Both the position numbers and the translations under genes were made by a program. The notes below the pieces were generated by a model. That model did not search any database. It had not been told where the DNA came from and saw only the letters and a program-made list of their open reading frames with translations. Of a stretch of DNA of 64,000 nucleotides, positions 9,707 through 18,315 are shown in pieces (position 1 is the stretch's first letter; each line of letters begins with the position of its first letter). The stretch comes from Streptomyces sp. AJS327 (lineage in GTDB: Bacteria > Actinomycetota > Actinomycetes > Streptomycetales > Streptomycetaceae): positions 547,501 to 611,500 of the forward strand of contig NZ_SKBR01000004.1 of NCBI RefSeq assembly GCF_013450295.1, written 5' to 3'.

Positions 9707-9719
9707 TAACGCTTCGTAA
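9707..9719. promoter_or_regulatory. Candidate BldD box 2 upstream of bldN
   Basis: TAACGCTTCGTAA fits TNAC-N5-GTNA exactly with matched half-sites and is 38 bases from box 1. Two such palindromes so close together in a bldN promoter support real BldD control. Confidence 0.65.
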
Positions 9720-9743
9720 AGGCGGCGCTACACCTAGTTGCTG

Positions 9744-9772
9744 AAATCGTCGATTCGGTTCGCTCTGTTACG
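9744..9772 (-). promoter_or_regulatory. Possible bldN promoter
   Basis: On the minus strand CGTAAC (complement of 9767-9772) and CGATTT (complement of 9744-9749) are 17 bases apart, the same layout as the rsbN promoter candidate. Transcription would start near 9737, just upstream of both BldD boxes. The -10 match is weak. Confidence 0.35.
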
Positions 9773-10297
9773 AATTAGCGTCCAGAACCTTAGAGATGAC
9801 GATCGGCTATCTGATCGGTTCTGTGCCCGATTTTGTCTTGTCGGTGATGACTTGTGGCTGACTGGCCAGAGGGTGACTGGCGGGACCGGGGCGAGGGTAA
9901 GACAGTTGAATTGCCCGGGCGTTGCGGGTTCGTACGGGGGTGCGGCGGGGGCCACGGGCCGTCGGCCAGCCCTTCCGGCGTACGACGGCGCGGCCGGGGG
10001 CGCGTTCGCTCCGGCCACGGTGGGGCGGGTCGTGGACCGTCCAGGGAAGTCCGGCGCGCGGGTCGCGGATGAACACCCGTCGCGGTCCGGGGCGTTCCCG
10101 CTCGGTGCCGGAGTGCCGTACGGCGGCGGGCGGTTCGGCTCGTCCTCGGTGGGGCGCGGCGGGCGGCGCGGTGCCGCTCCACCCTCGCCGGGAGCGCTGG
10201 CGTGGGGCGCGAACGGGGAGTTCGGGTCCGGGTGCGCCGGTGCGCGGGACCACGGGCGGACCCGCGTGCGATGGCGTTCCGGTTCGCGGGGGTGGGG

Positions 10298-11398
10298 TCA
10301 GCGGCGGCGGCGGTGCAGGGCCGCCGCGGCGGCGGCTCCGCCCGCGACGGCGCCCACGCCGGCGGCGGCGGGGATGCCGACCCTGGCGGCCTTCCGGGCG
10401 GTGCGGTAGTCGCGCAGGCGCCAGCCCATCTCCCGTGCGTGCGCGAGGAGCTGACTGTCCGGGTTGATCGCGTAGGGGTAGCCGACCAGGGAGAGCATCG
10501 GGATGTCGTTCGCCGAGTCGCTGTAGGCGGCACACCGCTCCAGCTCCAGTGACTCGGCGGTGGCGAGCGCGCGGACGGCCTCGGCCTTGGCGGGGCCGTG
10601 GAGCGGTTCGCCGACCAGGCGGCCGGTGTAGACGCCGCCGACGGACTCCGCGACGGTGCCGAGGGCACCGGTCAGACCGAGCCGCTTGGCGATGATCGTC
10701 GCGGCCTCCACCGGGGCGGCGGTCACCAGCCAGACCTTCTGCCCGGCGGCCAGGTGGGCCTCCGCGAGGGCCCGGGTGCCCGGCCAGATACGGCCCGCCA
10801 TGTACTCGTCGTAGATCTCCTCGCCGATCGCCATCAGTTCGGAGACCCGGTGGCCGCGCACGATGGACAGCGCGCTGTCCCGGGCGTCGCGCATGTGGTC
10901 GGGGTTCTCGGAGCCCGCCATCCGGAAGTACGCCTGCTGCCAGGCGAAGCGGGCGAGTTCGCGTTTGCTGAAGAACTTCCGCTTGTACAGGCCGCGTCCG
11001 AAGTGGAAGAGGGCGGCGCCCTGCATCACGGTGTTGTCCAGGTCGAAGAAGGCCGCCGCGAGCGCGTCCCCCGCGACGGGGAACTCCGGCTCGGCCGCTT
11101 CCTCCGGCTCGGCCGCCGGGGGTGCCGTACCCGTGGGCTCCGCGCTTCGGCGGCCCCGGATCCTGTCGACGGTCCTCCGGCCCTCCCGCGGCTCCTCGGG
11201 CCGTTCCGCGTCCTGGAGGTCCTCCCGCGCGCGGCGCTGTTCCTCGTCGGCCTGTTCCTGCTTGCGGGCGGCCTCGGCCGCGGCCTCTCCGGCGAGCACG
11301 CTGCGGGCCGTCGCACGGCGGGGGGTGAGGCGGCGCCAGGGCAGGGCGCGGAGCGGGTTGCGGGGCGGGCGCCGGTCGGGCGGGGGAAGGGCGGCCAT
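10298..11398 (-). CDS. HAD-IB family hydrolase (SerB/CicA-like)
   Basis: A 366-residue HAD subfamily IB phosphatase. The N-terminal 135 residues are a charged linker (Arg/Glu-rich, coiled-coil-like EAARKQEQADEEQRRARED) of unknown role. The HAD core follows: AAFFDLDNTVMQGAALFHFG (motif I), VWLVTAAPVEAATIIAKRLG (motif II), and CAAYSDSANDIPMLSLVG (motif IV), with the helical cap typical of IB members. Substrates of this subfamily range from phosphoserine to lysophosphatidic acid, so I give no specific one. The ATG at 11398 was chosen because codons upstream of it encode a Pro/Arg-rich stretch unlike protein. It is divergent from the glutaredoxin gene. Confidence 0.85.
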   Translation of the reverse strand: MAALPPPDRRPPRNPLRALPWRRLTPRRATARSVLAGEAAAEAARKQEQADEEQRRAREDLQDAERPEEPREGRRTVDRIRGRRSAEPTGTAPPAAEPEEAAEPEFPVAGDALAAAFFDLDNTVMQGAALFHFGRGLYKRKFFSKRELARFAWQQAYFRMAGSENPDHMRDARDSALSIVRGHRVSELMAIGEEIYDEYMAGRIWPGTRALAEAHLAAGQKVWLVTAAPVEAATIIAKRLGLTGALGTVAESVGGVYTGRLVGEPLHGPAKAEAVRALATAESLELERCAAYSDSANDIPMLSLVGYPYAINPDSQLLAHAREMGWRLRDYRTARKAARVGIPAAAGVGAVAGGAAAAAALHRRRR

Positions 11399-11588
11399 GC
11401 GGCGAGCATAGCCAGTCTGTTCGGTGCGGCCGTCATCCGCGCACCCCGGCGGGAGGGGGGCGGGAAGCGGGCGGGGGCCGGGCCGCGGGGGAGGGGCGTG
11501 GGGTGGTGGCCGGGGGCGCCGGGGTGGCTGGTTCCCTGCGGTGTTCTCGGGGTTCGCCGCGGCGCGAGCGGGGCGGGAGAATGGCGGG

Positions 11589-11828
11589 ATGAAGACCGTC
11601 ACGTTGATCGGAAAGCCGGGCTGTCACCTCTGTGAGGTGGCCCGGGACGTGGTTGACCGGGTGTGCGACGAGATGGGGGCGGCCTGGGAGGAGAGGGACA
11701 TCAACCAGGACGCCGAGCTGTACCGGCTGTACTGGGAACAGATTCCGGTGGTGCTGGTGGACGGGGCGCAGCACGACTTCTGGCGGGTCGACCCGGATCG
11801 GCTTCGCAAGGCCCTGGCCAGCGGGTAG
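11589..11828 (+). CDS. Glutaredoxin family protein
   Basis: A 79-residue thiol-disulfide protein of the thioredoxin fold. MKTVTLIGKPGCHLCEVARD places the redox motif CHLC at the start of helix 1, and EQIPVVLVDG carries the cis-proline before strand 3. It has the size of DUF836/YruB-like glutaredoxins. It starts at the ATG at 11589 and lies 287 bases upstream of rex, an order I recall from other Streptomyces. It may link thiol redox state with the Rex-heme region, but the gap and the separate Rex promoter suggest its own transcript. Confidence 0.88.
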   Translation: MKTVTLIGKPGCHLCEVARDVVDRVCDEMGAAWEERDINQDAELYRLYWEQIPVVLVDGAQHDFWRVDPDRLRKALASG

Positions 11829-12013
11829 TCGCAGGACAGCGGGCGGAACCGATGGTTCGGGGCCGGTTCGCGCGAGTCGGTTTTCGACGGGGATTCGATT
11901 ACCATCGTGTTCGTTTTGCCGTTCGCAGGCGTATACGTGAGGAGTGTGGCCGGGTGTCCCCCTTGGCGTGTGTGGCACCGGTCACGTTGGGCGGACAAAG
12001 CGGACACTATCTT

Positions 12014-12029
12014 TGTGCACGCGTTCACA
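12014..12029. promoter_or_regulatory. Rex operator (ROP)
   Basis: TGTGCACGCGTTCACA differs from the published Rex consensus TGTGAACGCGTTCACA at one base and lies 87 bases before the rex start. A TTGGGC -35-like box (11987-11992) and TATCTT (12008-12013) directly precede it, so bound Rex would sit on the promoter. This indicates autorepression released by high NADH/NAD. Confidence 0.88.
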
Positions 12030-12115
12030 AAGACATAGCCTGGGGCCGACGGAGCGGTCAGGGAACGCGTCTCGCGGACGGCCGCTCACCGCTTCGCGCA
12101 ACCGGCAGGAGCACC

Positions 12116-12928
12116 GTGGCAACTGGCCGAAACCACCGACCGGCGACGAGTCGCAGCCGAGGAATCCCCGAGGCCACCGTCGCCCGGCTTCCGCTGTACC
12201 TGCGGGCACTGACCGCGCTCTCGGAGCGTTCGGTACCCACCGTCTCCTCGGAGGAGCTGGCGAGCGCGGCCGGGGTCAACTCGGCGAAGCTGCGCAAGGA
12301 CCTCTCGTACCTCGGCTCGTACGGCACCCGGGGCGTGGGGTACGACGTCGAGTACCTCGTCTACCAGATCTCCCGGGAGCTGGGGCTGACGCAGGACTGG
12401 CCCGTCGTGATCGTCGGTATCGGTAACCTCGGCGCGGCCCTGGCCAACTACGGCGGCTTCGCCTCCCGTGGCTTCCGGGTCGCCGCCCTGATCGACGCGG
12501 ACCCCTCGCTGTCCGGGCGTCCGGTGGCCGGGATCCAGGTCCGGCACACGGACGAGCTGGAGGCGATCATCGCGGAGAGCGGTGTCTCCATCGGCGTGAT
12601 CGCCACCCCGGCCGGGGGCGCCCAGCAGGTCTGTGACCGGCTGGTGGCGGCGGGTGTCACCTCCATCCTGAACTTCGCGCCGACTGTGCTGTCCGTCCCC
12701 GAGGGGGTGGATGTGCGCAAGGTCGACCTGTCCATAGAGCTGCAGATCCTCGCCTTCCACGAGCAGCGCAAGGCGGGCGAGGAGGCCCCCGAGATCGGTG
12801 TGTCCGGAGTGGATCCGGGCACTGGGGCGGCGCCTCCCGCCGCCCCGCCCGCGGCGTCCGTGACCCGCGCCGAGACCCGCCCCGACGCAGGACCTGACGG
12901 GGACGTACCCGCCGTGATGCCGGCATGA
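12116..12928 (+). CDS. rex: Redox-sensing transcriptional repressor Rex
   Basis: A 270-residue repressor that senses the NADH/NAD ratio and controls respiratory genes. The N-terminal winged helix contains LPLYLRALTALSERSVPTVS and SAKLRKDLSYLGSYGTRGVG; the Rossmann domain starts at WPVVIVGIGNLGAALANYGG and the domain-swapped C-terminal helix is KVDLSIELQILAFHEQRKAG. The sequence is nearly that of Streptomyces coelicolor Rex, with the usual variable tail ending DVPAVMPA. Start: GTG at 12116 after CAGGAG, as in the known protein. The stop overlaps the hemA ATG (ATGA). A clear Rex operator precedes it, so Rex controls its own heme operon. Confidence 0.96.
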   Translation: MATGRNHRPATSRSRGIPEATVARLPLYLRALTALSERSVPTVSSEELASAAGVNSAKLRKDLSYLGSYGTRGVGYDVEYLVYQISRELGLTQDWPVVIVGIGNLGAALANYGGFASRGFRVAALIDADPSLSGRPVAGIQVRHTDELEAIIAESGVSIGVIATPAGGAQQVCDRLVAAGVTSILNFAPTVLSVPEGVDVRKVDLSIELQILAFHEQRKAGEEAPEIGVSGVDPGTGAAPPAAPPAASVTRAETRPDAGPDGDVPAVMPA

Positions 12929-14280
12929 GTCTGCTGGTCATCGGGCTGAGCCACCGCAGCGCGCCGGTGAGCGTGCTGGAGCGGGCGGCGCTGGACCCGC
13001 ACACCCGGGGCAAGCTGCTCCAGGACGCGGTGAGCGCCGAGCCCGCGAGCGAGGCCGCCGCCCTCACCACCTGCAACCGCGTCGAGCTGTACGCGGAGGT
13101 GGACCGGTTCCACGCCTCGGTCGACGAGCTGTCCGGGCTGCTGGCGCGGCACTGCGGGGTGGCGCTGGACGAGCTGACTCCCTACCTCTACGTGCACTAC
13201 GAGGACCGGGCGGTCCACCACCTCTTCACGGTGGCCTGCGGGCTGGACTCGATGGTGGTCGGCGAGGGCCAGATCCTCGCGCAGCTCAAGGACGCGCTCG
13301 CCGCGGCGCAGGAGCAGCACACCGCCGGGCGACTGCTGAACGACCTGTTCCAGCAGGGGCTGCGGGTCGGGAAGCGGGCGCACAGCGAAACGGGTATCGA
13401 CAAGGCCGGTCAGTCGCTGGTCACGTTCGGCCTCGGGCAGCTCACCCACGGCGTTCCGCTTCCGGAGTGGGTGGCCGGCAAGCGGGCCCTGGTGGTCGGT
13501 GCCGGTTCGATGTCGGCGCTGGCCGCGACGGTGCTGGCGCGCGCGGGCGTGGCCGAACTGGTGATCGCCAATCGGACCCCGGCGCGTGCCGAGCGGCTGG
13601 CGGCCGGGCTCGCCGGACAGGCCGGGCCTGCTGGGAGTGGCCCCGTCGTACGGGCGCTGCCCTTCGAGGACCTCACCGGCGAGCTGCCGCACGCCGACAT
13701 CCTGGTGTCCTGCACCGGGGCGACCGGACTGGTGCTGTCCGCCGCGGACGTGGAGCCCGCGCTGGCGGCCCGTGCCGCGCGCGGCGCCACCGGGCCGATG
13801 GCCGTGCTGGACCTCGCGATGCCCCGGGACGTCGACCCGGCGCTGCACCGGGCGGACGGGGTGCGGCTGGTCGACATCGAGTCGCTCGCCGAGGCGGAGG
13901 CGGACGCCCCGATGGCCGCCGACGTGGACGCGGTGCGGCGGATCGTCAGCGGGGAGGTCACCGCCTTCGGCGCGGCACAGCGCGCGGCGACGATCACCCC
14001 GACGGTGGTGGCGCTGCGCACCATGGCGGCGGAGATCGTCGCCGGTGAGCTGAGCCGACTCGACGGCCGTCTCCCCGAGTTGGAGGAGCGGCAACGCGCG
14101 GAGATCAGCCAGACCCTGCGGCGGGTGGTCGACAAGCTGATCCACGCGCCGACGGTGCGCGTCAAACAGCTCGCGGGCGAGCCCGGCGGCGCCGGGTACG
14201 CGGACGCCCTGCGCACCCTCTTCGACCTCGACCCGCAGACGGTCGCCGCGGTCAGCAATCCGGAACAGGAGCGGCAATGA
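12925..14280 (+). CDS. hemA: Glutamyl-tRNA reductase
   Basis: A 451-residue enzyme that reduces glutamyl-tRNA(Glu) to glutamate-1-semialdehyde, the first step of C5-route heme synthesis. The N-terminal catalytic domain has ALTTCNRVELYAEV, with the thioester-forming Cys near residue 50, and GLDSMVVGEGQILAQLKDA. The NADPH domain has LVVGAGSMSALAATVLARAG, and the C-terminal dimerisation helix follows. Length is normal. The gene overlaps rex by 4 bases and hemC by 4 bases, so it belongs to the Rex-controlled operon. The next enzyme, hemL, is 18.6 kb away. Confidence 0.96.
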   Translation: MSLLVIGLSHRSAPVSVLERAALDPHTRGKLLQDAVSAEPASEAAALTTCNRVELYAEVDRFHASVDELSGLLARHCGVALDELTPYLYVHYEDRAVHHLFTVACGLDSMVVGEGQILAQLKDALAAAQEQHTAGRLLNDLFQQGLRVGKRAHSETGIDKAGQSLVTFGLGQLTHGVPLPEWVAGKRALVVGAGSMSALAATVLARAGVAELVIANRTPARAERLAAGLAGQAGPAGSGPVVRALPFEDLTGELPHADILVSCTGATGLVLSAADVEPALAARAARGATGPMAVLDLAMPRDVDPALHRADGVRLVDIESLAEAEADAPMAADVDAVRRIVSGEVTAFGAAQRAATITPTVVALRTMAAEIVAGELSRLDGRLPELEERQRAEISQTLRRVVDKLIHAPTVRVKQLAGEPGGAGYADALRTLFDLDPQTVAAVSNPEQERQ

Positions 14281-15281
14281 GCAAGGCCAACAGCCCGTCG
14301 GGGGGCGAGCCACCCCTCCGGCTGGGCACCCGACGCAGCGCGCTGGCCATGGCGCAGTCCGGGATGGTCGCGGAGGAGGTGCGCCGCGTCACCGGGCGCG
14401 ACGTCGAACTGGTGGCGATCACCACCTACGGGGACGTGAGCCGGGAGGAGCTGGCGCGGATAGGCGGCACCGGGGTGTTCGTCAACGCGCTGCGGGACGC
14501 GCTGCTCGCCGGTGAGGTCGACTTCGCCGTGCACAGCCTCAAGGACCTGCCCACCGCGCAGCCCGCCGAGCTGGCGCTGGCCGCCATCCCGGAGCGGGCG
14601 GACGTCCGGGACGCCGTGATCGCCCGGGACGGCCTGGGCTTCGAGGAGTTGCTGCGCACCACCGCCGGTGCGCCGCGGATCGGTACCGGCTCGCCGCGCC
14701 GGGCGGCGCAGCTGCACGGCTGGGCCCGTTCGCTCGGTGGCTCGATCGAGACGGTGCCGATCCGGGGGAATATCGACACGCGGATCGGGTACGTGCGTTC
14801 CGGCGAGCTCGACGCGGTCGTACTCGCCGCCGCCGGGCTGGGGCGTGTCGGGCGGCCCGACGAGGCCACCGAGCTGATCTCCCCCGACGCGGTTCTGCCC
14901 GCCCCCGGCCAGGGGGCACTGGCCGTCGAGTGCGCCGCGAGCAACGCGCACCTGGCCGCACAGCTCGCGGAACTCGACGACCCGCGCACGCGGGCCGCCG
15001 TGACCGCCGAGCGAACCCTGCTCGCCGCTTTGGAGGCCGGCTGTAGCGCACCCGTGGGTGCGCTGGCCGACCTGCTTATCGACGGGCAGGTTGCCACCGA
15101 AATGCGCCTGCGTGGCGTCGTCGGCACGACCGACGGCAAGACGCTGGTGCAGCTGTCCACCACCGGTCCCGTACCGGCGTCCGGCAGTGACATGAGCGGC
15201 CCGCAGCGCCTGGGCCGGGAACTCGCTGACGAGATGCTCGCCAAGGGCGCGGCCGGTCTGATGGGGGAGCGAGCACTTTGA
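14277..15281 (+). CDS. hemC: Hydroxymethylbilane synthase (porphobilinogen deaminase)
   Basis: A 334-residue enzyme that joins four porphobilinogen units into hydroxymethylbilane. Visible motifs are RLGTRRSALAMAQSGMV at the N-terminus, DFAVHSLKDLPT, RIGTGSPRRAAQLHG, PIRGNIDTRIGYV and, near residue 256, the cofactor-binding cysteine in EAGCSAPVGA that anchors the dipyrromethane. Length fits the family. The start ATG overlaps the hemA stop and its stop overlaps the TTG start of the next gene, so translation is probably coupled. Confidence 0.96.
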   Translation: MSKANSPSGGEPPLRLGTRRSALAMAQSGMVAEEVRRVTGRDVELVAITTYGDVSREELARIGGTGVFVNALRDALLAGEVDFAVHSLKDLPTAQPAELALAAIPERADVRDAVIARDGLGFEELLRTTAGAPRIGTGSPRRAAQLHGWARSLGGSIETVPIRGNIDTRIGYVRSGELDAVVLAAAGLGRVGRPDEATELISPDAVLPAPGQGALAVECAASNAHLAAQLAELDDPRTRAAVTAERTLLAALEAGCSAPVGALADLLIDGQVATEMRLRGVVGTTDGKTLVQLSTTGPVPASGSDMSGPQRLGRELADEMLAKGAAGLMGERAL

Positions 15282-16987
15282 GCCCCACCACTGCCCACCA
15301 CTCCGGCTCCTCACACAGAGGTGCGCGGCACCGCCACGGTGCACTCGGACACGTCACCTTCCTGGGGGCCGGCCCCGGCGACCCGGGGCTGTTGACGCTA
15401 CGCGCCGTCGAGGCGCTGGCACGTGCCGAGGTGCTGGTCGCCGACGCGCGCGTGTACGAGGTCGTGCGCGCCCATCTGCGGGCGGGGGTGGACACTCCGC
15501 TGCAACCTGCCGACGGGCAGCCCGCATCCAGTGCGCAGGGCTCAAGTGCCCCCGCGTCAGCGGGTGTTGCCGTGCCAGACGCGGCTGATTCTGCCATGGC
15601 GTCGGCGAAGGCGGGCAAGCGGGTGGTCCGTGCCGTCCCGGGCGACCCGGGCCTCGACGCGGGCGTCGCGGAGGAGATGCTGGCCCTCGCCTCGGCCGGG
15701 ATTCCGTTCGAGGTGGTGCCGGGTGTGGCCGCCGCCGTCGGGGTGCCCGCGTACGCCGGGGTGCCGCTGCGGGACGCGCAGGGGACCGACGTGCGGTTCG
15801 TCGACGCGAGCGGGGCGGACGACCGCTGCTGGACCGAGCTGGGGGTGAGCGACGCGACGGCCGTCATCTCCACCACGCTGGAGTCCGTCGGCACGGTCGC
15901 CGGGGAACTGGTGGCCGCCGGGCGCAAGCCGGACACCCCGCTGACCGTCACCCTGGCCGGGACCACGACCCGCCAGCGCAGCTGGACGGCGACGCTGGGC
16001 AGCGTGGCGCAGACGCTGAAGGCCGCGAAGGTGCTGCCGAGCGCGGATGGCGGGCAGCCCGTCATAGCCGTGGTCGGGGAGCGCAGCGCGGCGGCGCAGC
16101 GGGAGCAGCTGGCCTGGTTCGAGTCCAAGCCGCTGTTCGGCTGGCAGGTCCTGGTGCCCCGCACCAAGGAGCAGGCCGCCTCGCTCTCCGACCAGCTCAG
16201 CGGCTACGGCGCGGTGCCCGCGGAGGTGCCCACCATCGCGGTGGAGCCGCCGCGTACCCCGCAGCAGATGGAGCGGGCGGTGAAGGGCCTGGTGACGGGC
16301 CGGTACGAGTGGATCGCCTTCACCTCGGTGAACGCCGTCAAGGCGGTGCGGGAGAAGTTCGAGGAGTACGGGCTGGACGCCCGGGCCTTCGCGGGGATCA
16401 AGGTCGCCGCGGTGGGGGAGCAGACGGCGCGGGCGCTGGTGGAGTTCGGCGTCAAGCCGGACCTGGTGCCCTCGGGCGAGCAGTCGGCCGCCGGGCTGCT
16501 GGAGGACTGGCCGCCCTACGACCCGGTCTTCGACCCGATCGACCGGGTGTTCCTGCCGCGTGCCGACATCGCCACCGAGACCCTGGTCGCCGGGTTGATC
16601 GAACTCGGCTGGGAGGTGGACGACGTGACCGCGTACCGCACGGTGCGCGCCTCGCCGCCGCCCGCCGACACCCGGGAGGCGATCAAGGGTGGCGGATTCG
16701 ACGCGGTGCTGTTCACCTCGTCGAGTACGGTCCGGAACCTGGTCGGGATCGCGGGCAAGCCGCACAACGTGACGGTCATCGCCTGTATCGGCCCGGCCAC
16801 CGCCAAGACCGCCGAGGAGCACGGACTGCGGGTGGACGTGCTCTCGCCCGAACCGTCGGTGCACCGGCTGGCCGAGGCGCTGGCCGAGTACGGGGCGCGG
16901 CGACGCGCCGCCGCCGTCGAGGCGGGCGACGCGGTGAAGCGGCCGAGCGAGAAGCGCCCGGCCAGAAGGAGGGCACGGTCGTCATGA
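15278..16987 (+). CDS. hemD: Fusion: SUMT-like domain plus uroporphyrinogen-III synthase
   Basis: A 569-residue two-domain protein. The C-terminal half (about 285-545: GWQVLVPRTKEQAASLSDQL, WIAFTSVNAVKAVREKF, DAVLFTSSSTVRNL) is uroporphyrinogen-III synthase, which closes and inverts ring D. The N-terminal half resembles uroporphyrinogen-III methyltransferase: it begins HVTFLGAGPGDPGLLTLRAV, but the usual GGDPFVFGRG motif reads VPGDPGLDAGV and the DRLV block reads DARVYEVV. Methyltransferase activity is therefore doubtful. Start is the TTG at 15278 within TTGA overlapping the hemC stop. A basic tail (SEKRPARRRARSS) ends the protein. Confidence 0.9.
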   Translation: MSPTTAHHSGSSHRGARHRHGALGHVTFLGAGPGDPGLLTLRAVEALARAEVLVADARVYEVVRAHLRAGVDTPLQPADGQPASSAQGSSAPASAGVAVPDAADSAMASAKAGKRVVRAVPGDPGLDAGVAEEMLALASAGIPFEVVPGVAAAVGVPAYAGVPLRDAQGTDVRFVDASGADDRCWTELGVSDATAVISTTLESVGTVAGELVAAGRKPDTPLTVTLAGTTTRQRSWTATLGSVAQTLKAAKVLPSADGGQPVIAVVGERSAAAQREQLAWFESKPLFGWQVLVPRTKEQAASLSDQLSGYGAVPAEVPTIAVEPPRTPQQMERAVKGLVTGRYEWIAFTSVNAVKAVREKFEEYGLDARAFAGIKVAAVGEQTARALVEFGVKPDLVPSGEQSAAGLLEDWPPYDPVFDPIDRVFLPRADIATETLVAGLIELGWEVDDVTAYRTVRASPPPADTREAIKGGGFDAVLFTSSSTVRNLVGIAGKPHNVTVIACIGPATAKTAEEHGLRVDVLSPEPSVHRLAEALAEYGARRRAAAVEAGDAVKRPSEKRPARRRARSS

Positions 16988-17976
16988 GGGGTGTCCACGG
17001 CGAGTTCCCCGCGGCCCGGCCGCGCCGGCTGCGCGGTACGCCCGCGCTGCGGCGGCTGGTCGCCGAGCACCGGGTCGCCCCGGCGGACCTGATCCTGCCC
17101 GCCTTCGTGCGGGAGGGCGCCAGCGAGCCGACGCCGATCGCCTCGATGCCGGGCGTCGTACAGCACTCGCTGGAGTCGCTGCGCCGGGCGGCGGCCGAGG
17201 CGGTCGAGGCGGGCGTCGGCGGGATCATGCTCTTCGGGGTGCCGGAGGACGCGAAGAAGGACGCGGTGGGGTCGGCGGGCACCGACCCGCGGGGCATCCT
17301 CCAGGTGGCGCTGCGCGAGGTGCGCGCCGAGGTGGGCGACGACCTGGTGGTCATGTCCGACCTCTGCCTGGACGAGTTCACCGATCACGGTCACTGCGGG
17401 GTGCTGGACGCCGCGGGCCGGGTGGACAACGACGCGACGCTGGACCGGTACGCGGAGATGGCGCGGGCCCAGGCCGAGGCGGGCGCGCACGTGCTGGGCC
17501 CGAGCGGGATGATGGACGGCCAGGTCGGGTACGTCCGGGCGGCGCTGGACGAGGCCGGGCACCAGGACGTGGCGCTGTTCGCGTACACCGCCAAGTACAG
17601 CTCGGCGTTCTTCGGCCCGTTCCGCGAGGCGGTCGCCTCCTCGCTGTCCGGCGACCGGAAGACCTACCAGCAGGATCCGGCCAATGGCCGGGAGGCGCTG
17701 CGCGAACTCGCCCTGGACCTGGCGGAGGGCGCGGACATGGTCATGGTCAAGCCGGGGATGCCGTACCTCGACGTGCTGCGCGAGGTCGCGGAGGTGGCCG
17801 AGGTGCCGGTGGGCGCGTACCAGGTCTCCGGTGAGTACGCCATGGTCGAGGCCGCCGCCGAGAAGGGCGTCATCGACCGGGAGGCGGCGATCCTGGAGAC
17901 GCTGACCGGCTTCAAACGGGCCGGGGCGAGCATGATCCTCACCTACTGGGCGACCGAGGCCGCTCGCCGCCTCTGA
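16984..17976 (+). CDS. hemB: Delta-aminolevulinic acid dehydratase (porphobilinogen synthase)
   Basis: A 330-residue TIM-barrel enzyme condensing two aminolevulinate molecules to porphobilinogen. The Schiff-base lysines are in FAYTAKYSSAFFGPFREA and MVMVKPGMPYLDVL. The metal site reads SDLCLDEFTDHGHCGVL, a mix between the zinc type (three Cys) and the magnesium type (Asp), so the metal cannot be fixed from sequence. The start ATG at 16984 overlaps the previous stop (ATGA). Last gene of the rex-hemACDB operon; a bulged hairpin follows. Confidence 0.96.
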   Translation: MRGVHGEFPAARPRRLRGTPALRRLVAEHRVAPADLILPAFVREGASEPTPIASMPGVVQHSLESLRRAAAEAVEAGVGGIMLFGVPEDAKKDAVGSAGTDPRGILQVALREVRAEVGDDLVVMSDLCLDEFTDHGHCGVLDAAGRVDNDATLDRYAEMARAQAEAGAHVLGPSGMMDGQVGYVRAALDEAGHQDVALFAYTAKYSSAFFGPFREAVASSLSGDRKTYQQDPANGREALRELALDLAEGADMVMVKPGMPYLDVLREVAEVAEVPVGAYQVSGEYAMVEAAAEKGVIDREAAILETLTGFKRAGASMILTYWATEAARRL

Positions 17977-18315
17977 GCGGCCCCGTGGGTGCGGCGCCGA
18001 ACGGACCGCCGCCCAGGGCCCGTTGGCGCCACCGCCGCTCCACCGCCCGGGGTGGGCCGGGCTCCCGTGGCTCGCCGCCGCGCGACGCGGTGGGAGAATG
18101 GGCGGGTGGTGAGCCGGGTGGCGGGGGCCGCCCCGGGCCCGCGCCCGCACGGCGGGAGCCCCGCGGACCCCGGTACGTGGCGCCGTCTCCCCGTGACTCA
18201 CCCCGACGCACGGCGATCACCCCGGCCACCGGACCATCGCGGTCACCGCGATCACCCGGGGTCGTACCGATCGCCGTTCCCACACGACAGGCACGACAAG
18301 TAGGAAGGGCCGGAC
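17977..18315. other. hemB-lysS gap
   Basis: Of this 339-base stretch I see a terminator-like hairpin at the left end and a small perfect inverted repeat, ATCGCGG (18236-18242) with CCGCGAT (18246-18252), in the probable lysS leader. No gene is apparent. Confidence 0.6.
17993..18030 (+). terminator. Probable terminator of the heme operon
   Basis: GGCGCCGAACGG (17993-18004) pairs with CCGTTGGCGCC (18020-18030) with one bulged base. There is no T-run, as is common in this GC-rich group. Confidence 0.5.

Larger units (their letters stand above)
9610..10297. other. bldN upstream region
   Basis: About 690 bases between the HAD gene stop and bldN. The first 270 bases (to about 9880) are unusually AT-rich for this genome and hold two BldD-like palindromes and promoter-like boxes. 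The rest (9900-10297) is very GC-rich, and I see no gene in it; the open frames lack any recognisable sequence. Confidence 0.6.
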
